38,543 nucleotides of DNA from a virus. Made by a program: the position numbers and the translations under genes. The notes below the pieces were generated by a model. That model searched no databases. It saw only the letters and a program-made list of their open reading frames with translations, and was not told where the DNA came from. Where the stretch lies: IMG/VR virus record IMGVR_UViG_3300035698_012907, positions 1 through 38,543 of that record; one strand, given 5' to 3'. This document shows positions 1-7,691 of this stretch, piece by piece (the first letter of the stretch is position 1; each line of letters opens with the position of its first letter).

Positions 1-2
1 AT

Positions 3-254
3 TCAACAGCAGCACCAGCAACTGCTTTAGCTCAGAAGGAAGTTATAATAACAGAACAAATGATAGATACACAGCAAAAATGGTTTGAAGTTGATTTGGA
101 TATTAGTGAGATGAGAAGTAGAAGACAGGGGAAAATAAATCCTGATATTATATGGGTTACATTAGAATGTACATCTAGACCTGGGACTTCTAATGTTTAT
201 GGTATAGATGTGGCAGCTTATTATACTATGTGGTCAAACGGTTCGCATTTATAA
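3..254 (+). CDS. C-terminal end of an unidentified protein, cut by the window edge
   Basis: The reading frame is open from the left edge, so the true start lies outside the window. The first in-frame ATG, at 60, has no ribosome-binding site, and the residues before it (an Ala/Thr/Pro-rich stretch) read as normal coding sequence. The visible part is about 83 residues and ends in a Tyr/Trp/Ser-rich tail (MWSNGSHL). No motif allows a function to be named. It lies 10 bp upstream of the next gene on the same strand and probably belongs to the same late operon as the portal gene. Confidence 0.6.
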   Translation, partial: STAAPATALAQKEVIITEQMIDTQQKWFEVDLDISEMRSRRQGKINPDIIWVTLECTSRPGTSNVYGIDVAAYYTMWSNGSHL

Positions 255-264
255 AGGGAATATA

Positions 265-699
265 ATGGCAACTAAAAGAGATAGACAGAATATAGATGAT
301 ATTTTAACTTTTATTGTAATTAAAAAGTTAATGACACCTATTGTTAAAACTTCGGCTTTTAAGAATAAATTAGTTGATGTTACAGGAAAAGTTATTAAAA
401 GTCCTGTAACACCAGATGAAAAGCAGGCATTAACAACATTTGATCGTTTTATATTTAAGCTTAGAAGATTATTAGGTTCTAAATTAACACAATTACGACG
501 TTTTATGTATGTACAGACTTTAGGAAATGATTTTTATAATAAAATTATTGCTAGAGGTAGTGTAGAAAATAGAGCTGAAATAATAAAAATTAGAAAAGAT
601 GTTAGTAAATTAGCTGAAAAATATGATATGGGATTTGATGATTTTTTAGTTGGAATGTTAAATGAAGATTTAAGAGAGGATAATATAAATGCCATCTAA
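265..699 (+). CDS. hypothetical protein, 144 aa
   Basis: The start chosen is the ATG at 265, preceded by a Shine-Dalgarno-like AAAGGGAA; a longer in-frame version from 208 would overlap the previous gene heavily and lacks a binding site. The protein is basic and helix-rich, starting MATKRDRQNIDD, with no membrane segment or recognised domain. Its last codons overlap the next start by 11 bp, so the two are probably translationally coupled. Its position just before the portal cluster makes a virion or head-assembly role possible, but that is inference only. Confidence 0.6.
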   Translation: MATKRDRQNIDDILTFIVIKKLMTPIVKTSAFKNKLVDVTGKVIKSPVTPDEKQALTTFDRFIFKLRRLLGSKLTQLRRFMYVQTLGNDFYNKIIARGSVENRAEIIKIRKDVSKLAEKYDMGFDDFLVGMLNEDLREDNINAI

Positions 700-1039
700 T
701 ATTATTAAAAGTTTTGCTGATAAAACAGGTAAATCTGTCAAGTCTGTGGAAAAGAAATGGGATTCTGCTAAAGTTATTGTAAAGAAAGAATATCCTAAAG
801 TTGATAATGATTCTGATAAATATTGGTCATTAGTAACAGGTACATTAAAGAAGATGTTAGGTATGGATGAAGGTGAGGCTACTAATACATTATCTACTAT
901 TGGAAGTACTACAAATAAAGTGAGTAATCCTAATAGTTATAAATACTTCAAGAAGGTTAGTAAAGTGTTAAAAAGAAAGAAGAAGAAACAAAATGAAACT
1001 GTATTAGATAGATTGGATGATATTATTAAAGGGTATTAA
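689..1039 (+). CDS. small conserved phage protein of the SFA-KTGKSV type, 116 aa
   Basis: Begins MPSNIIKSFADKTGKSVKSV and continues with a W-x6-K-x4-EYP pattern and LVTGTLKKMLGM. I recall this signature (a helix with KTGKSV, then a second short helix ending in a LKKMLG-type motif) from many tailed-phage genomes, where it is a small protein of unknown function, often close to structural genes. The C-terminus is strongly basic (a run of Lys/Arg near residues 95-100). It overlaps its upstream neighbour by 11 bp and is 2 bp from the next gene. A nucleic-acid-contacting role would fit the charge, but nothing proves it. Confidence 0.6.
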   Translation: MPSNIIKSFADKTGKSVKSVEKKWDSAKVIVKKEYPKVDNDSDKYWSLVTGTLKKMLGMDEGEATNTLSTIGSTTNKVSNPNSYKYFKKVSKVLKRKKKKQNETVLDRLDDIIKGY

Positions 1040-1041
1040 TA

Positions 1042-1575
1042 TTGGCAACGACAACAATAATAACAAGTGGAATGTTAAGAAATATAGCATCATATAAAAA
1101 ATATCTTGCTAAAACTGCTAAACAGACTAATTCGATTAAACTTGGTAGATTTTATAGTTATGTTTATAATTTTGATGTTAAGGATGTCGCATATAAAGAA
1201 TTACGATATTATGATTATCGACCTTTGTGTTATGTTTTTTCATTAGTAGAGAATGGTTTTTTAGGTCTTAATTTTCATCATTTACCTCCAATGGCTAGAC
1301 AAATTTGGTTGAATCGTATTAAAAGAATTAGTTCACCATATTTTGATAAACCTGGAGCATTTCAAATGCCTTTAATAAAATGGCCATTTGTATATAAGAT
1401 GATGATGAAATCTAAAATAGGTATACGTAGGTATAGATATAATAAGGTTTCTAATTTAAAAGTAATTGAAAGACAACATATTGGTGATACACTGAAGTTT
1501 ATATCAAAAACTTATTTCGGTGTAAATATAAATGAAATAAGAACAAGATATATTAATTATAGGTCTATAATTTAG
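1042..1575 (+). CDS. conserved phage protein of unknown function with a GFLGLNxHxLPP motif, 177 aa
   Basis: The frame starts at a TTG (1042) two bases after the previous stop; a later ATG at 1072 (residue 11) is the alternative start, and neither has a strong binding site. The central part reads YYDYRPLCYVF, then ENGFLGLNFHHLPPMAR, a pattern I recall from a widespread family in large myoviruses that lacks an assigned function. The second half is rich in Tyr, Lys and Arg. No transmembrane segment is present. It lies immediately before the portal gene, which suggests a head, neck or packaging-related role, but this is inferred from position. Confidence 0.6.
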   Translation: MATTTIITSGMLRNIASYKKYLAKTAKQTNSIKLGRFYSYVYNFDVKDVAYKELRYYDYRPLCYVFSLVENGFLGLNFHHLPPMARQIWLNRIKRISSPYFDKPGAFQMPLIKWPFVYKMMMKSKIGIRRYRYNKVSNLKVIERQHIGDTLKFISKTYFGVNINEIRTRYINYRSII

Positions 1576-1584
1576 GAGTAATGA

Positions 1585-3315
1585 ATGGCTAATTTTTTAA
1601 AAACATCTATTGAAAATGCATTTTCTAAATATTTTCGTAAACATCAAAATAATGATGAAGATAAAAGAGAAGCTGAAGTTATAGAAAATAGTCAGTCATT
1701 AGATTATGATGATGGTCGATCAAATAATAGTGCTAATAAAAATATAAACTATGTTGATTTCCAACCAGCTTTATCTTCTAAAACTGCTAGATTATCAAAA
1801 TATAGAGATATGTCATTATTTCCAGAAATAAATGAAGCTCTCGATATTATTAAAAATGATGCAATAGTATCAGATGATAAAGGTGTTATTGCTAAATTAG
1901 AAATAGATGATGGTCACAATATTCCAAAAGCAGCAGAATTACGTATTAAAGAAACATACAAATACATTTATAGTAAAGTTTTAAGTTTTAATGATACGGC
2001 AGATACTCGTTTTTTAAAATGGTTGATGGAAGCAGAAAGTTATAATGAAATTGTTTTAAATAAAGAAGGTACACATATTATTGGTATGCAACCACTTTCT
2101 TCTAGAACCATGGTTCCTGTATTTAAAACAAATAGAATTATTGGATATGTGCAATATAAAGGTGATGTTAATTATAATTTACAGAATCTTAAACAAATTC
2201 AGACATTTGAAAAAAATCAAATTGTATATAGTAGTTATGAAGAATATGGTAGAAATAAATGTGAAGTTAAAGGCTATTTAGAATATGCTATTAGAGTCTA
2301 TAATCAATTAAAGGCACTAGAGGATAGTATTATTGTATACAGGCTTGTAAGAGCGCCTGAACGTCGTGTATGGAATGTATATACTGGTAGATTATCAAAA
2401 GGTAAAGCAGAAGAATATTTAAAAGGTTTGATCAATAGATTCAAACGAAAGAATACATATGATTCTGCTACTGGTAATATTGATTCTAAACAAAATATAC
2501 AATCTATGGCAGAAGATTATTGGTTCACAAAAGATGTTGAAGGTCGTGGAACAACAGTTGATAATATGGGTGGAGGTATGCAGTTAGGTGAACTCGATGA
2601 TCTTAAATTATTTTTGAGAAAACTATATATAGCATTGAAAATGCCCAAAAGCCGATATGAAGAAGGTGGTAGTCAATATACTGCTGGTAAAATGGGTGAA
2701 GTTGAAAGAGAAGAAGTTAAGTTTGCTCGTTTTATAGAATCATTACAACGAAAGTTTAAAAATATTATTAAAGATCCTTTTATGTTGGAACTTAAATTAC
2801 GAGGTATTGATGAAAAATATTTGGATCCTAGTATATATGATATAGTATTTACAAAATCTAATTTATTTACAATATATAAAGAATTAGAATTAAATGAGTC
2901 AAAATTAGGGGTTCTTGCTACTGCTGCTGGTTATATAGCAACATTGGATAATAGAGGTCAACAAAGTTCTATATTATCAAAAGAATATGTTATGAAAAAA
3001 TTATATGGTATGAGTGATGATGAATATGAGTTGAATCAAATTTGGTTAGAAAAAGAACAAAAAGAAAATGAAATTGAAGCACAAGAGGTAGCAGATTTTG
3101 AAGCTAAAATGAATGATGAAGAAGAAGAAGGAGAAGGAGAAGAACCTTCAGATCAAGATAGCTTAACAGCAGAAAAATCACAAGTAAAAAAGGAAAAAGT
3201 TAAAAAGGATATTCCTGATAAAAATGATGATAAAAAGAAGGAAAAAGTTATTCCTGATAAAAAGAATGGGAAACCTAAAATAAAAATAAAACTTAAAAAT
3301 GATAAAAAGAAATAA
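1585..3315 (+). CDS. 20: portal vertex protein (T4 gp20-like), 576 aa
   Basis: Twelve copies of the portal protein form the ring at one capsid vertex that nucleates prohead assembly, carries the DNA channel and docks the terminase and neck. The start has a good binding site (TAGGAG, 6 bp before ATG). T4-like portal features are the N-terminal helical region around residues 65-95 (SKYRDMSLFPEINEALDII), the wing/stem region with YRLVRAPERRVW near residue 250, and the region around residues 355-370 reading KMPKSRYEEGG. T4 gp20 is 524 residues. The excess here is a low-complexity acidic then lysine-rich tail from about residue 505, with repeated KKEKV and IPDK units. The following genes (core protein, protease, scaffold, capsid) are in T4 order. 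Confidence 0.93.
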   Translation: MANFLKTSIENAFSKYFRKHQNNDEDKREAEVIENSQSLDYDDGRSNNSANKNINYVDFQPALSSKTARLSKYRDMSLFPEINEALDIIKNDAIVSDDKGVIAKLEIDDGHNIPKAAELRIKETYKYIYSKVLSFNDTADTRFLKWLMEAESYNEIVLNKEGTHIIGMQPLSSRTMVPVFKTNRIIGYVQYKGDVNYNLQNLKQIQTFEKNQIVYSSYEEYGRNKCEVKGYLEYAIRVYNQLKALEDSIIVYRLVRAPERRVWNVYTGRLSKGKAEEYLKGLINRFKRKNTYDSATGNIDSKQNIQSMAEDYWFTKDVEGRGTTVDNMGGGMQLGELDDLKLFLRKLYIALKMPKSRYEEGGSQYTAGKMGEVEREEVKFARFIESLQRKFKNIIKDPFMLELKLRGIDEKYLDPSIYDIVFTKSNLFTIYKELELNESKLGVLATAAGYIATLDNRGQQSSILSKEYVMKKLYGMSDDEYELNQIWLEKEQKENEIEAQEVADFEAKMNDEEEEGEGEEPSDQDSLTAEKSQVKKEKVKKDIPDKNDDKKKEKVIPDKKNGKPKIKIKLKNDKKK

Positions 3316-3344
3316 TTTTATAAATGTGTTGAAAGGAGATTGAT

Positions 3345-3701
3345 ATGACTATTGATAAAGAAAATGTAGTTGATGTAATTAATGTTAAAGATGATGTGGT
3401 TAATATTCCAACAGAAGATGTTGATACTAGTACTGTTGATGGTACAGAAACAGAAACAGATATAGAAGATGAATTAAATAGGGATGATTTTATTATTTAT
3501 CGTGTAGAAGATGAAAAATATGCCGAATTAGAAACTGATATTATGGCCGCTGTAGATGCTAAAATAGATACTATTGTACAGACAAAGAAAACTAATTTTA
3601 TAAATGCTATGAATGGTATTACACCAGAATTAGAAATAGAGGTAGAACCTGAAACAGTTGATGTTAATGTTGATAAAGGGGATGAAAATACAGGAGAATA
3701 A
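3345..3701 (+). CDS. acidic prohead core-like protein (gp67/68-like position), 118 aa
   Basis: A very acidic protein, dominated by Asp, Glu, Val and Thr, with no Cys or Trp and no recognised catalytic motif. It lies between portal and prohead protease, exactly where T4 keeps its small internal core proteins gp67 and gp68, and it is followed two bases later by the protease gene. The assignment as a prohead core protein rests on charge and position, not on clear sequence similarity. It is preceded by AAGGAGAT, a strong ribosome-binding site. A near-match to the late promoter box (TATAAATG at 3319-3326) lies just upstream. Confidence 0.5.
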   Translation: MTIDKENVVDVINVKDDVVNIPTEDVDTSTVDGTETETDIEDELNRDDFIIYRVEDEKYAELETDIMAAVDAKIDTIVQTKKTNFINAMNGITPELEIEVEPETVDVNVDKGDENTGE

Positions 3702-3703
3702 TT

Positions 3704-4339
3704 ATGAAGCTAATCCGAGAATATACTGATTATAATGATCTTGAAATTATTAATGAGAGTACTGATAATGGAAAGAAAAAAATGAGCATTAAAGGTCCAT
3801 TTTTAGTTGCTGAAGTAAAAAATAAAAATGGTAGGATATATAAAAATGCACTTATTGAACGTGAAATAACAAAATTTACTAATGAAAAGATTAAAAATGG
3901 AAATCCATTTGGTGAATTAGATCATGCTACGACACCACTAGTTAATGGTCAAAATATTGCTATTGCTATTGATGAATTAAAAATGGATGGTAATATAGCA
4001 TATGGTAGAGCCACAGTGTTAGATACGCCAAATGGAAGAATAGTTAAATCTGTTATGAATGATGGTTATAAATTTGGTGTTAGTAGTAGAGGTGTTGGTA
4101 GTATGAATGGCCAAAATGTTAATAATGATTATATGTTTATAACAGAAGATGTTGTAACTGATCCTAGTGCGCCTGGTGCATTTGTAGATGGTATTTTAGA
4201 AAATAGAGAATATATCATGGAAGGTAATCAGTTAGTCGAAATAGCTATTGAAAATATGGATAAAAAATTAAATAAAAAAGGCTCTAAAATAATTTTGGCT
4301 GCAATGCTTGAATTTTTAGAAGAAATAAGGAGTAAATAA
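3704..4339 (+). CDS. 21: prohead core protease (T4 gp21-like), 211 aa
   Basis: Serine protease of the herpesvirus-assemblin/T4 gp21 fold that matures the prohead by cutting scaffold and capsid after (L/I)-x-Glu. The length is nearly identical to T4 gp21 (212). The likely catalytic His is His74 in the motif PFGELDHATTP and the serine is in FGVSSRGVGSM (Ser127 or Ser128); a conserved VTDPSAPGAF follows at about 151-160. The N-terminal strand (GPFLVAEVKNKNGRIYKNAL) is typical of the family. It starts 2 bp after the acidic core gene and its stop overlaps the following start by one base (TAATG). Expected substrates, gp22 and gp23, are encoded just downstream. Confidence 0.93.
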   Translation: MKLIREYTDYNDLEIINESTDNGKKKMSIKGPFLVAEVKNKNGRIYKNALIEREITKFTNEKIKNGNPFGELDHATTPLVNGQNIAIAIDELKMDGNIAYGRATVLDTPNGRIVKSVMNDGYKFGVSSRGVGSMNGQNVNNDYMFITEDVVTDPSAPGAFVDGILENREYIMEGNQLVEIAIENMDKKLNKKGSKIILAAMLEFLEEIRSK

Positions 4340-4683
4340 TGGAAGAATTAAAATTAAATACGGTTAAAAGATTATTAGGTGAAAATGTAAATGAAGCTGT
4401 AAGAGTTGGTTCTAATATAAAATTTGAAACAACTGGTGGTGGTATATCACATATTTATATTGATGCATATGAAAGAGAAGAAGGTAAGGATGAATTATAT
4501 ATAACTAAAGTATTTATAGATCCTTATTCAGGAAATGGTATACCTAAATGGAATGGTAGTCTTACCAATATTGAAAAGAGTGAATTATATGATAATGTTA
4601 TTAAAGTATGTGAGAATGCAGCACAAGCATATGATGATGTTATAACAGTTGGATTAACTAAATTAGGACTTACAAAACAATAA
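4339..4683 (+). CDS. hypothetical protein between protease and scaffold, 114 aa
   Basis: It starts in the last base of the protease stop codon (TAATG overlap) and is therefore probably coupled to the protease. The protein begins MEELKLNTVKRLLGENVNEAV and has a mixed alpha/beta-looking sequence, without Cys or membrane segments, ending LTKLGLTKQ. I do not recognise a family. T4 has no gene of this type between 21 and 22, so it is either an additional head-assembly factor or an accessory gene. It is the last gene before the late promoter that drives the scaffold gene. Confidence 0.55.
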   Translation: MEELKLNTVKRLLGENVNEAVRVGSNIKFETTGGGISHIYIDAYEREEGKDELYITKVFIDPYSGNGIPKWNGSLTNIEKSELYDNVIKVCENAAQAYDDVITVGLTKLGLTKQ

Positions 4684-4710
4684 GTATTATTAAGTATTGC
4701 TAAGTATTAT
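4681..4710 (+). repeat. three phased 10-bp direct repeats (TAAGTATT+2)
   Basis: TAAGTATT occurs at 4681, 4691 and 4701, exactly ten bases apart (one helical turn). The first copy contains the stop codon of the upstream gene and the last runs into the TATAAATA box at 4708. Exact phasing next to a late promoter suggests a binding site or simple slippage; the sequence alone cannot tell which. Confidence 0.6.
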
Positions 4711-4715
4711 AAATA
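4708..4715 (+). promoter_or_regulatory. T4-type late promoter for scaffold gp22
   Basis: Exact TATAAATA followed by CTATT, 52 bp before the gp22 start codon and in a non-coding gap. In T4 this box is recognised by the gp55 sigma-like factor with the gp33 and gp45 sliding-clamp system. Recurrence of the same box before other late genes in this window supports the call. Confidence 0.8.
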
Positions 4716-4766
4716 CTATTGTAGATATTTTTTTAACAGAATAACAAAACAATTTTGGAGGTATAT

Positions 4767-5549
4767 ATGACAATTATGGATAAACTTAAGGATACTCTTA
4801 CTAAAGAAGATCTTAAAGAATTTGATGCAGCTGTAACAGATATGGTTACAGAGGAAGCACAGAAGAAAGCAGCAGTTATTTCTGAAATTGCTATTACAGA
4901 AAAAACTGCTGAATTAGATGATAAAGCAGAAAAATTTATTGCAGAAGAAGTAAAAAATAAAACTAAAGATCTTGCTGGAGCAGCTGTAGAAGCACAGAAA
5001 GTTTTTGAAGATGCTATGGTAATAAAATTAGATACTTATTTGGATAAAAGGATCGCTGAAAATATTAGTGATAAATTGCTCGAAAAGGTTGCTATTAATG
5101 AAACACTTGCACCAATGGTAAATCAGATTAAGAAAGTTTTTGAAGATAATCATGTTGAACTTGATTGTGAAGGTTCTAAACTTGTTGCAGAAAAAACAGC
5201 AGCTCTTGAAGATGCTAATACTAAATTAAGTGAAACTATTGCTGAAAATCTTGATATTAGTTCTAAATTAGAAACTTTTGCAATAGAAAAACTTATTACT
5301 GAAAAATCTGATGGTTTAACAGAAGAACAAATTGTTAGATTAACATCTCTTTTTGAAAATAAAAGTTTTGATGATGTAGAGTCTAAAATTGATGACTTCG
5401 TGAAAACAATTATTAGTGAAGAGAGTAAAGTTAAAACGGATAAAGCCGAAGTTATTGCTGAAGATGATGGTATTGATAATAAGAAACCTAAATTAGAAGA
5501 AAGTTATAATGAAGCAAAATTAAAGAAGATTAATAGTTTAATAGATTAA
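4767..5549 (+). CDS. 22: prohead scaffold protein (T4 gp22-like), 260 aa
   Basis: Major internal scaffold of the prohead, degraded by the gp21 protease after assembly. The start is the ATG at 4767, seven bases after GGAGG; a longer frame from the TTG at 4755 would put the ribosome-binding site inside the gene. The protein is acidic and almost wholly alpha-helical with coiled-coil character, rich in Ala, Glu, Lys and Thr, and lacks Trp, as expected of a scaffold. Several (L/I)-x-Glu tripeptides (for example ITE and IAE) are possible protease sites. T4 gp22 has 269 residues, close to this size. The position between protease and major capsid gene fits T4 order. Confidence 0.88.
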   Translation: MTIMDKLKDTLTKEDLKEFDAAVTDMVTEEAQKKAAVISEIAITEKTAELDDKAEKFIAEEVKNKTKDLAGAAVEAQKVFEDAMVIKLDTYLDKRIAENISDKLLEKVAINETLAPMVNQIKKVFEDNHVELDCEGSKLVAEKTAALEDANTKLSETIAENLDISSKLETFAIEKLITEKSDGLTEEQIVRLTSLFENKSFDDVESKIDDFVKTIISEESKVKTDKAEVIAEDDGIDNKKPKLEESYNEAKLKKINSLID

Positions 5550-5563
5550 GTTAGGTTATGTTT

Positions 5564-5571
5564 TATAAATA
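5564..5571 (+). promoter_or_regulatory. T4-type late promoter for major capsid gp23
   Basis: Exact TATAAATA followed by CTTG in the 95-bp gap between scaffold and capsid genes, 74 bp before the capsid ATG. A dedicated late promoter for the most abundant virion protein is also the T4 arrangement. Confidence 0.8.
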
Positions 5572-5644
5572 CTTGTATTAAGAGTTTTAGAGAGGCTTTT
5601 AATATGAGTTAGAAAGTATAGATGAATACACAAGGAGGAAGTAA

Positions 5645-6910
5645 ATGTATTATAAAAGAAATTTTGAAGAGATAATGAAAAAATGGAGTAACCCTGAATT
5701 AGGTAGTTTGGGTGTTGCTAATATTGAAGATGAAGTAATTAAACAAAATATGGCTAATATCTTGGAAAATCAAGATAGTAAAGATATTCACGGAAATGTT
5801 ATTGCTGAAACAAGTCAGGCAAATAACACTCTATCTAATATGGGTGGAAAAACTGATGGTGTTAGTGATACTGATGCTTATCAATTTCAGCCAATTAGTT
5901 TAGCATTAGTACGTAGAACTTTTCCTGCATTGTTTGCTAATCAAGTTGTTGGTGTCCAGTCTATGAGTACTCCAGTAGGTCTTGCATATGCATTACGTAC
6001 ATATTACAAAGATACTACTAATGAAGTTGCATGGGATGAAGTAACAAAGTATGCTGGTTATGCTGGTTCTACAAGTGGAACCTCTGCTATTCTTACTCCA
6101 AGTGGTGATACTAGTGCAACAGGTGTTAGTGCTAATATTGCTGAAGCTTGGGAAATTAGTACAGCTGGTGCATATCCTCAGATTGATATTAAGATGGATA
6201 GGCAGACTATTGAAGCTAAAACCAGAAAACTTGCTGCTACTTACAGTTTAGAAACTGCACAGGATCTTGCTGCAATGCATAATCTTAATGTAGAGCGTGA
6301 AATGGTTATGGTTCTTCAACAGGAAATTGTAGCTGAACTTGATAGGGAGTTGCTTGCTAGAATGAAAGCTACTGCTATTAATACAGCAAATGGTGGTTCT
6401 GTTATCACGGTATTGGATGTTAATACATTTGATGGTCGTTGGTCGCAGGAAAAAATTGCAACAGTTGTTACTGCAATTATACACCAGTCTCAGGAAATCG
6501 CAAGGGCAACTCGTAAGAATGCTGGTAATTTTGCTGTTGTTAGTTCTGCTATTGCAACATGTTTAATGGCCGCTCAACCTGCTTTTGTTGGTTCAACGTC
6601 TAATGTTAATGGTCAGACTACAGCGTCTTCTATTGGTACTCTTAATGGTAACATTAAAATTTATCGTGATAATTACGCGTCATCTGATTATGCATTAGTT
6701 GGATATAAAGGTCCAGGAGTTAGTGATTCTGGAATTATTTATAGTCCATATATGCAAAACGTCATGAATCGTGCTATTTCTCAGGAAGATTTTAGTCCGC
6801 GTATTGGTGTTATGAATCGGTATGCTATTACCGATTCATTGTTTGGTTCAGGAAGATACTACCGTCTTATAGGTTTTGCTAATGTAAGTTCAGTAATTGC
6901 AAGTGCTTAA
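5645..6910 (+). CDS. 23: major capsid protein (T4 gp23-like), 421 aa
   Basis: HK97-fold subunit that builds the capsid shell. It starts after a near-perfect binding site (AAGGAGGAAGTAA). The N-terminus is a helical propeptide; a likely gp21 cleavage site is after Glu55 in HGNVIAE followed by TSQANN, matching the (I/L)-x-Glu rule. Family features include PISLALVRRTFPALFANQVVGVQ at about 83-105, a peptide close to T4 gp23 in composition, and an ending with QEDFSPRIGVMNRYAITDSLFGSGRYYR typical of the C-terminal P-domain strand. T4 gp23 has 521 residues, so the inserted domain of T4 is largely missing here. A strong hairpin terminator follows immediately. Confidence 0.95.
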   Translation: MYYKRNFEEIMKKWSNPELGSLGVANIEDEVIKQNMANILENQDSKDIHGNVIAETSQANNTLSNMGGKTDGVSDTDAYQFQPISLALVRRTFPALFANQVVGVQSMSTPVGLAYALRTYYKDTTNEVAWDEVTKYAGYAGSTSGTSAILTPSGDTSATGVSANIAEAWEISTAGAYPQIDIKMDRQTIEAKTRKLAATYSLETAQDLAAMHNLNVEREMVMVLQQEIVAELDRELLARMKATAINTANGGSVITVLDVNTFDGRWSQEKIATVVTAIIHQSQEIARATRKNAGNFAVVSSAIATCLMAAQPAFVGSTSNVNGQTTASSIGTLNGNIKIYRDNYASSDYALVGYKGPGVSDSGIIYSPYMQNVMNRAISQEDFSPRIGVMNRYAITDSLFGSGRYYRLIGFANVSSVIASA

Positions 6911-6938
6911 AGATATTAGTTAAAGTAAAGATTTAAAT

Positions 6939-6971
6939 AGAAGACCAGAGAATTCTCTGGTCTTCTTATTT
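6939..6971 (+). terminator. strong factor-independent terminator after major capsid
   Basis: Perfect 28-base inverted repeat at 6939-6966 (arm AGAAGACCAGAGAA and its complement) followed by TATTTTTTAA. It closes the capsid transcript and separates it from the convergent minus-strand gene that ends at 6990. The opposite flank is also AT-rich, so it may act in both directions. Confidence 0.88.
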
Positions 6972-6989
6972 TTTAATAACGTATTAGTA

Positions 6990-7403
6990 TTAAATTAGTT
7001 TTAATATATTATCAACACCTATAGTATTGAATATTATTTTTATATTTGTTATATCATCTTCATTAATTATATTTTTTCTATTAGGTCTACCTATTAATTC
7101 TGGTATATATTTAGTTATATAACAATAATTTTTTTCTACTATGAATTGTACACCAAAGTTAGAAAATTTTTTCATATATTGTAATTCAGATTGTATCCAA
7201 TTATTACATCGTAATGTATCATTAATAACTCCTGGTGTGTGAAAGTCTTTTGGTGATATTTTTATATTTTGAGCAGATAGCAATTCAAGTATTCTTGATT
7301 TATTTTTAAACCAATAAAATTTGGTTTTGTTATTTTGGTATCTTTTAAACATTTTTATTATGAATTCTTCAATTTCTTTTCGTTTTTCTTTATTTTTAAT
7401 CAT
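6990..7403 (-). CDS. hypothetical protein, 137 aa (early island 1)
   Basis: Basic protein starting MIKNKEKRKEIEEFIIKMFKRYQNN, with a Trp/Phe-rich middle and a GRPNRKN segment near residue 112 that resembles a DNA-minor-groove contact only loosely. I do not recognise the family. It is the second gene of a two-gene minus-strand cassette: its start overlaps the stop of the 55-residue gene by one base (TAATG). The cassette is read from a sigma70-like promoter at 7618-7647 and converges on the capsid gene, with the capsid hairpin between them. It is likely an early or middle gene inserted between late genes. Confidence 0.6.
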   Translation of the reverse strand: MIKNKEKRKEIEEFIIKMFKRYQNNKTKFYWFKNKSRILELLSAQNIKISPKDFHTPGVINDTLRCNNWIQSELQYMKKFSNFGVQFIVEKNYCYITKYIPELIGRPNRKNIINEDDITNIKIIFNTIGVDNILKLI

Positions 7404-7570
7404 TATAACATCTCCAATTCTTTCATTTTTTCAATTAATAATATAAATGTTTTAAGGTCAATGTTTTTGTTTTTAATCCATTGCCATAAACAATTGTATC
7501 TGGATTTTTTATTTATATGTTTACTCAATACTTTTATAGCATCATCTATTTCATCTATTTCATATCTCAT
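7403..7570 (-). CDS. small hypothetical protein, 55 aa (early island 1)
   Basis: Short minus-strand gene starting MRYEIDEIDDAIKVLSKHIN and ending with the helix FILLIEKMKELEML. A GAGG ribosome-binding site lies about ten bases before the ATG and its stop overlaps the next start by one base, which supports translation. It is the first gene after the minus-strand promoter at 7618-7647. Composition suggests a small helical protein; function unknown. Confidence 0.55.
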   Translation of the reverse strand: MRYEIDEIDDAIKVLSKHINKKSRYNCLWQWIKNKNIDLKTFILLIEKMKELEML

Positions 7571-7617
7571 TAATATTTTTCCTCATTTAAATTTAATATT
7601 AATTTATCAACATTTTT

Positions 7618-7647
7618 AATATAACATATATCTAATTAAAAAGTCAA
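7618..7647 (-). promoter_or_regulatory. sigma70-like early promoter of island 1
   Basis: On the minus strand: TTGACT (7647-7642), 18 bp spacer, TATATT (7623-7618), with a TG one base before the -10 (extended -10). The same TTGACT...TATATT arrangement recurs at the head of the other two minus-strand islands. It lies 17 bp from the divergent late box of gp13. Confidence 0.72.
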
Positions 7648-7664
7648 GATAAATATCTATATAT

Positions 7665-7672
7665 TATAAATA
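7665..7672 (+). promoter_or_regulatory. T4-type late promoter for neck gp13
   Basis: Exact TATAAATA followed by CTATT, 20 bp upstream of the gp13 ATG and divergent from the early promoter at 7618-7647. Confidence 0.8.
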
Positions 7673-7691
7673 CTATTATATAGGAGGTATT

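Noticed and set aside
208-264. Upstream start for the second gene
   Set aside because: It would overlap the previous gene by 47 bp with no binding site; the ATG at 265 has AAAGGGAA.
938-945. TATAAATA inside the gene at 689-1039
   Set aside because: It encodes Tyr-Lys-Tyr within a coding region and is not in a gap; kept out of the promoter list, although it could weakly serve the next genes.
3319-3326. TATAAATG before the acidic core gene
   Set aside because: One mismatch to the late box and no more than expected by chance in this AT-rich DNA; mentioned only in the gene entry.
6051-6251. Leu/Val-rich plus frame inside the capsid gene
   Set aside because: An out-of-frame shadow of gp23 with no binding site.
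7335-7619. Plus-strand frame of 94 codons, Phe/Ile/Ser-rich
   Set aside because: It is the complement of two minus-strand genes with overlapping stop/start and ribosome-binding sites; composition is a shadow of their AT-rich codons.
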